IMG/VR virus record: IMGVR_UViG_3300030107_002709 | Span: 1-64,000 of that record | Reading direction: 5' to 3' (one strand) | Length of the DNA: 64,000 bases | Origin: a virus | Shown: positions 60,527 to 64,000 of the stretch, in pieces | Numbering within the stretch: position 1 is the stretch's first letter | How the letters are laid out: each line of letters begins with the position of its first letter | Notes under the pieces: model-generated | What the model was told of the DNA's origin: nothing | Seen by the model: only the letters and a program-made list of their open reading frames with translations | Databases searched by the model: none | Program-made: the position numbers and the translations under genes

Positions 60527-60713
60527 TGGATGGCTCCTCTACCTGTGGTTCATCAAAAAAAGTCTTGGCCACGACTTGCTTGTAGCTTTTAATTGCATCA
60601 GCAGCACGTGAGAATAATATATCATTAACAGCATCCAATGCATCAGCTCTTTTGCCGTCTTTGATTGTATCAACTACTGAAAGAACTTCAGCGTTGGGAT
60701 TCGATTGTTCCAT
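60501..60713 (-). CDS. Prohead core peptide (T4 gp67/gp68-like)
   Basis: A short, charged, helical protein between portal and protease, exactly where T4 has gp67 and gp68. The sequence (VLSVVDTIKDGKRADALDAV then LFSRAADAIKSYKQVVAKTFF) ends in an acidic tail (EPQVEEPSNETDNGTD). 70 aa. It would be part of the internal scaffold. Confidence 0.75.
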   Translation of the reverse strand: MEQSNPNAEVLSVVDTIKDGKRADALDAVNDILFSRAADAIKSYKQVVAKTFFDEPQVEEPSNETDNGTD

Positions 60714-60722
60714 GACTATCTT

Positions 60723-62402
60723 TTATTTAGTATTACTAGTGGTTTTGGCTGGAGCAGGTTTAAGCTTAGCTTGTTGCTTAGCCAATTCCATGTCTCTCTT
60801 TTGATCATCTTCAGCATTTTGTGCCTCGATCTCAGGAGCGAAAGCATCGTTCTGACGATCCATTGTATCGAATGTATTAACATCGATTGGATCCATTACG
60901 ATACCCATATCAATCTCCTTCCTCATCTGCTTATCTTGTTCCTTAATATCTGCTTCTTTGTGACCAAGAATATTACGGCGAATATAATCAACAGAATAAT
61001 ATTTACCCACATAAGGATCCATCTGTGTTACTAGAGCAATCCTTTGGGTTTCCATCTCAAGCTCTTTTAATTCATTGAAATGATTGTCGTGTATGTAATC
61101 ATACTGGATATGCTCTTGCATATCATCCCAATCTTCAGGAGCAATAACTCCTTTAAGAATTAGTTGAGTCTTAAGAATATCTTGGAAGAGGAAACTAAAT
61201 CTTTTGCGTAGTCTTCCAATGAACTTAGTAAACTTGAGTTCGTCTCTAAGAACTTCCGTAGTCTTACCGAGATTAAAACCTTTGTTATCGTCAGTAAGGC
61301 GAGATGGTGGAAGGTTAAGTGAGTTATATAACTTCTTCTTAAAGTATTCAACGTCTTTAAGTTCACCAAGGTTTTGTCCTCCAGGTAAAGTAGTAATTTC
61401 AGTTCCACGACCACCTTCTCTACGAGGTAACCAGAAATCCTCAAGCATACTCATATGCTTTTTATCATCTCTGATCTCACCTGTCTGTGCATCATAGACA
61501 AGCTTGTTCCTGTAGCGAGACATTACATCACGTAGATATTGTTCCGCTTTAACCTTTGGAAGGTTACCTACATCGATGTAAAATATTCTTCTTTCTGGTG
61601 CACGAGATAAACGATAGATGACCAGAGCATCCTCAATCATTCTAAGTTGATTGAGAGACTTAATTCCTTTATGCAAGAAACTAAGATGCATCCTTCTGTT
61701 CATGTCCATCAATCCAGAATGGCTAAATGTAACAGAATCGTATGCTAATCTAATTCCTTGGTTACCAGCAAAATCTCCAGTACCAATTAATGAAGACTGT
61801 CTACCGAAACCTTGTGGGTTGTAGATATAATAATCTACGTAGTCTCCCCACTCATGTTCAAGGGCAGTACCACGTACAGTTGTTGGATCTTCTACCTTCT
61901 TAATTTTTTGTCTGACCCTTCTTATTTTCATTGGGTCAATGTAGCGAAGCTCAGTAATTCCTTCTGTTGGTTTCGCTAAATCTATTACTTTGTGGTAATA
62001 TGCCCTACCATCTACATACCAATTACGTATAATTTCATGGGCTTTCATATCAAAACCGAGAAGACGCTTGATGTAATCAAACTCTTCTCGGATCCTTTTC
62101 TTTACGGAAGCTCCCACTTCCAAATTTGTTAAATCAATTTGTACACAGGTATCGTTAAGGTCATTAACCACAAACTCGTTAACAATATCATCAACAGCTG
62201 AATCACATTCTGGGTGGAGGGACATATCCCTATACCTTTTTATGAGATCAAACTCGTTTCTTGCCTGTGCATCAGTTTCAACATATGTGCCAAAATAACC
62301 ACCTGCTGCTACGGCAACTCCGTCTTCAGCATTTGGAGGAACGGGAGATTGACCCTTCCGTTCCCCTTTCTTGTTAATTTGGAATCCAAATAGTTGACTC
62401 AT
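60723..62402 (-). CDS. 20: Portal protein (T4 gp20-like)
   Basis: Dodecameric head vertex through which DNA is packaged and the tail attaches. Recognisable segments are LIKRYRDMSLHPECDSAVDDIVNE, VIYRLSRAPERRIFYIDVGNLPK and PSRLTDDNKGFNLGKTTEV, all strongly conserved in cyanomyovirus gp20 (a common marker gene). 559 aa is close to T4 gp20 (524 aa). A perfect late promoter precedes it. Confidence 0.96.
   Translation of the reverse strand: MSQLFGFQINKKGERKGQSPVPPNAEDGVAVAAGGYFGTYVETDAQARNEFDLIKRYRDMSLHPECDSAVDDIVNEFVVNDLNDTCVQIDLTNLEVGASVKKRIREEFDYIKRLLGFDMKAHEIIRNWYVDGRAYYHKVIDLAKPTEGITELRYIDPMKIRRVRQKIKKVEDPTTVRGTALEHEWGDYVDYYIYNPQGFGRQSSLIGTGDFAGNQGIRLAYDSVTFSHSGLMDMNRRMHLSFLHKGIKSLNQLRMIEDALVIYRLSRAPERRIFYIDVGNLPKVKAEQYLRDVMSRYRNKLVYDAQTGEIRDDKKHMSMLEDFWLPRREGGRGTEITTLPGGQNLGELKDVEYFKKKLYNSLNLPPSRLTDDNKGFNLGKTTEVLRDELKFTKFIGRLRKRFSFLFQDILKTQLILKGVIAPEDWDDMQEHIQYDYIHDNHFNELKELEMETQRIALVTQMDPYVGKYYSVDYIRRNILGHKEADIKEQDKQMRKEIDMGIVMDPIDVNTFDTMDRQNDAFAPEIEAQNAEDDQKRDMELAKQQAKLKPAPAKTTSNTK
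60724..60731 (-). promoter_or_regulatory. Possible late promoter variant ACTAAATA
   Basis: Minus-strand ACTAAATA overlaps the gp20 stop, 11 bases upstream of the core-peptide ATG. The close spacing and two mismatches make it less certain than the other late boxes. Confidence 0.3.
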
Positions 62403-62428
62403 TATATTATTCGTCTAACCAACTATAC

Positions 62429-62436
62429 TATTTATA
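62429..62436 (-). promoter_or_regulatory. Late promoter TATAAATA
   Basis: Perfect late consensus on the minus strand, 27 bases upstream of the gp20 start, in the short gap after gp19. Confidence 0.7.
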
Positions 62437-62440
62437 CCAG

Positions 62441-63064
62441 TTAAACCGAGACGGTTTCTTTGATATCTGGAGGAGATGACTCCGCAGATGCCTTAGCTTC
62501 TGCTGTCCAGTATGATAGTTGGAACTCAACTGAGAATTCAGAAACCTGATCATTGCTATCGTAAGCTAGATCGATTTGTGAAACACTAGTTGGGAATGCA
62601 TGCCAGAGTGTATACTCTCTGATACCACCACCAGAAATAGTACCAGTAGTTGCATTCTTTTCAAGTTGTATAACTGAAAGGTTAGCCATGTAACCCTCAG
62701 AACTACTTGTTGGTCTGAATAATGGAGATGCATTATTTTCATGAGAGTTGATCTTAGCCAACCACTCTTCAAAATAAGCACGAATCTTCATGTCTTCATC
62801 ATTGATGAATGTTGCAGACCATGTATCGAAGGTGCGATCACCTGCGATTTTTACTGTGCGTCCTCTAAATGGGACTTCTATTACACCCAAGTTAGATGCA
62901 GGGAGTGCTGCAGACTTACAAAGAATGTTTACTAGATCCTTATCTAGAACTCCTTTTCCTTGATCAAGCTCACTAGGCCAGTTAACACTGACCTGATACA
63001 TATTGGGTTTAACACCCTGTTTGATCTTATTAAGGAACTGTGATACGTTTGAATTAATAGCCAT
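62441..63064 (-). CDS. 19: Tail tube protein (T4 gp19-like)
   Basis: Subunit of the inner tail tube. N-terminal FLNKIKQGVKPNMYQVSVNWP, the GVIEVPFRGRTVKIAGDRTF strand pair and DTWSATFINDEDMKIRAYFEEW are strong gp19 family features. 207 aa is slightly longer than T4 gp19 (163 aa). It lies between sheath and portal genes, in T4 order. Confidence 0.94.
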   Translation of the reverse strand: MAINSNVSQFLNKIKQGVKPNMYQVSVNWPSELDQGKGVLDKDLVNILCKSAALPASNLGVIEVPFRGRTVKIAGDRTFDTWSATFINDEDMKIRAYFEEWLAKINSHENNASPLFRPTSSSEGYMANLSVIQLEKNATTGTISGGGIREYTLWHAFPTSVSQIDLAYDSNDQVSEFSVEFQLSYWTAEAKASAESSPPDIKETVSV

Positions 63065-63099
63065 TTTAAATTACCTTCCTACGAGTTTGTGGTTATGGA

Positions 63100-64000
63100 T
63101 TAAGAACGACCTACGACTTCGCTGAAGGAAACTCCAGATCTCGTAGCGACAAATGATAATGTAATGTAGTTGATAGAGCGTGTAGGCTTGATGTAAACCT
63201 CGGCAACAAATTCATTACGGTCAATAACACTAGGTGTATTATTTGACTCATCACATACTACTTGGAAGTCTGTAACACCCCTTCCAGCTTGTACCTCAGA
63301 AAGGTAAGAAGAAAGTGCATTATTGAAACCAGCTCTTGTAGTCTCATCATTTTGTTCAAATATAACTGCCTTAGCAAGTGCTTCTGCTCTCTCCTCAATA
63401 TTGATGAAGAGTCTACGAACATTAATTCTGTCGAATGCAGAAGGTGAAGATAGTGCAGTCTTATCACCAAATAGTGTGATGCCTTGACCAGGGAAAGAAA
63501 CAATTGGGTTGATTCTATTCTGATAAAGTTCATCTCTATCTGCTGAAGTTGGGTTGTATGCTAGTTTAATAGCATTACGTACTCCACCTCGTGTAAGTCC
63601 TGCAGGTGAGAACCAGTCATCAAGTGTTGTAGAAGTTGCAACACATAGACCAGCAACATCTCCGTTGCAAGGAACATAACGATACTTATCATTGAAACGA
63701 TCATAGAAATACTTATAACCGCTATCAAATACTGCGTATGAAGAAGAACTTAATGTTGAGAAGAAGTTAACTGTGTTATCCTTCTGATCTTTCCTTGAAA
63801 GAGCAACAGTTCCAGAAACCTGAGCACCTTTGTGTGCAGAAACGAATGCGATAGCATCTTTTCTTAGGTTAGCAGTAGTGATACATGCAGCAGCTTTCAA
63901 CTTAGAATCTGCTTCAGTTCCCATTGAACCACCCATAAGGATGAAGTTAACATCAACTGTCTCTGTATCATTAAACTCTTGAAGACCTGTACTAAACTCT
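63100..64000 (-). CDS. 18: Tail sheath protein (T4 gp18-like), N-terminus outside the window
   Basis: The frame is open to base 64000, so the N-terminal part is missing; 300 codons are seen including the stop. Contractile-sheath features include the KGAQVSGTVALSRKDQKDNT-type insertion, FGDKTALSSPSAFDRINVRRLF and the C-terminal SINYITLSFVATRSGVSF. In transcription order it directly precedes gp19, gp20, matching T4. The visible Met codon at 63936 is internal, not the start. Confidence 0.93.
   Translation of the reverse strand, partial: EFSTGLQEFNDTETVDVNFILMGGSMGTEADSKLKAAACITTANLRKDAIAFVSAHKGAQVSGTVALSRKDQKDNTVNFFSTLSSSSYAVFDSGYKYFYDRFNDKYRYVPCNGDVAGLCVATSTTLDDWFSPAGLTRGGVRNAIKLAYNPTSADRDELYQNRINPIVSFPGQGITLFGDKTALSSPSAFDRINVRRLFINIEERAEALAKAVIFEQNDETTRAGFNNALSSYLSEVQAGRGVTDFQVVCDESNNTPSVIDRNEFVAEVYIKPTRSINYITLSFVATRSGVSFSEVVGRS

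Noticed and set aside
63100-63936. Complete 278-aa gene starting at the Met codon at 63936
   Set aside because: The frame remains open to 64000 with sheath-like sequence upstream, so this Met is internal to gp18.

Overview
This AT-rich window is a fragment of a lytic T4-like cyanomyovirus, a phage of marine Prochlorococcus or Synechococcus. Every gene I can support lies on the minus strand, so transcription runs from base 64000 towards base 1. The host assignment rests on host-like metabolic genes next to a T4 core: pebS (bilin reductase), talC (transaldolase), a cobS/cobT-like pair, hsp20, mazG, nrdA/nrdB and purN. No psbA, tRNA gene, integrase or CRISPR array was seen. Family names come from motifs and remembered relatives, not from database searches.

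In transcription order, 64000-57179 is the head and tail core: gp18 sheath (partial), gp19 tube, gp20 portal, a gp67/68-like core peptide, gp21 protease, gp22 scaffold and gp23 capsid, ending at a strong terminator. 57142-49095 holds small proteins, a tail-tube-fold protein, UvsY, UvsW, gp55 (late sigma), gp47, gp46 and a 2OG-Fe(II) oxygenase-like protein. 49027-45041 has the CobT-like (HExxH plus VWA) and CobS-like (AAA+) proteins, a possible PD-(D/E)XK nuclease and a small ORF. 45053-32676 is the replisome: DUF3310-like protein, gp45, gp44, Dam methylase, small ORFs, PurN, gp62, RegA, Hsp20, Sm-like small proteins, gp43, UvsX, gp41 and MazG.

32637-25437 is an accessory block. It has a 540-aa protein, a ligase-like protein with a KxDG motif, an HxGH adenylyltransferase-like protein, a gene ending in a dnaX-type slippery heptamer with a -1-frame extension, a lipase, an Ig-domain structural protein and a small coiled-coil membrane protein. 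25396-14198 carries gp61 primase, NrdA, NrdB, a DNA methyltransferase next to a GIY-YIG-like nuclease, two tandem 2OG oxygenase paralogs, TalC, glutaredoxin, a Phd-like antitoxin, PebS and small membrane proteins, one behind a structured leader. 14131-1 is devoted to very long modular tail-fibre or virion proteins and a tail-assembly-chaperone-like protein.

The genes form a coherent programme. Nucleotide supply (NrdAB, glutaredoxin, MazG, PurN, TalC) feeds a T4-type replisome and recombination system. gp55 with gp45 would fire late promoters, and TATAAATA/GATAAATA boxes occur upstream of many structural genes. Stop and start codons overlap (ATGA, TAATG) at most junctions, which indicates translational coupling in long operons. 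The parts I find least explained are the 540-aa/ligase-like/adenylyltransferase-like gene trio, the probable programmed -1 frameshift, the metalloprotease-like 'CobT', and the structured leader near 15.5 kb.
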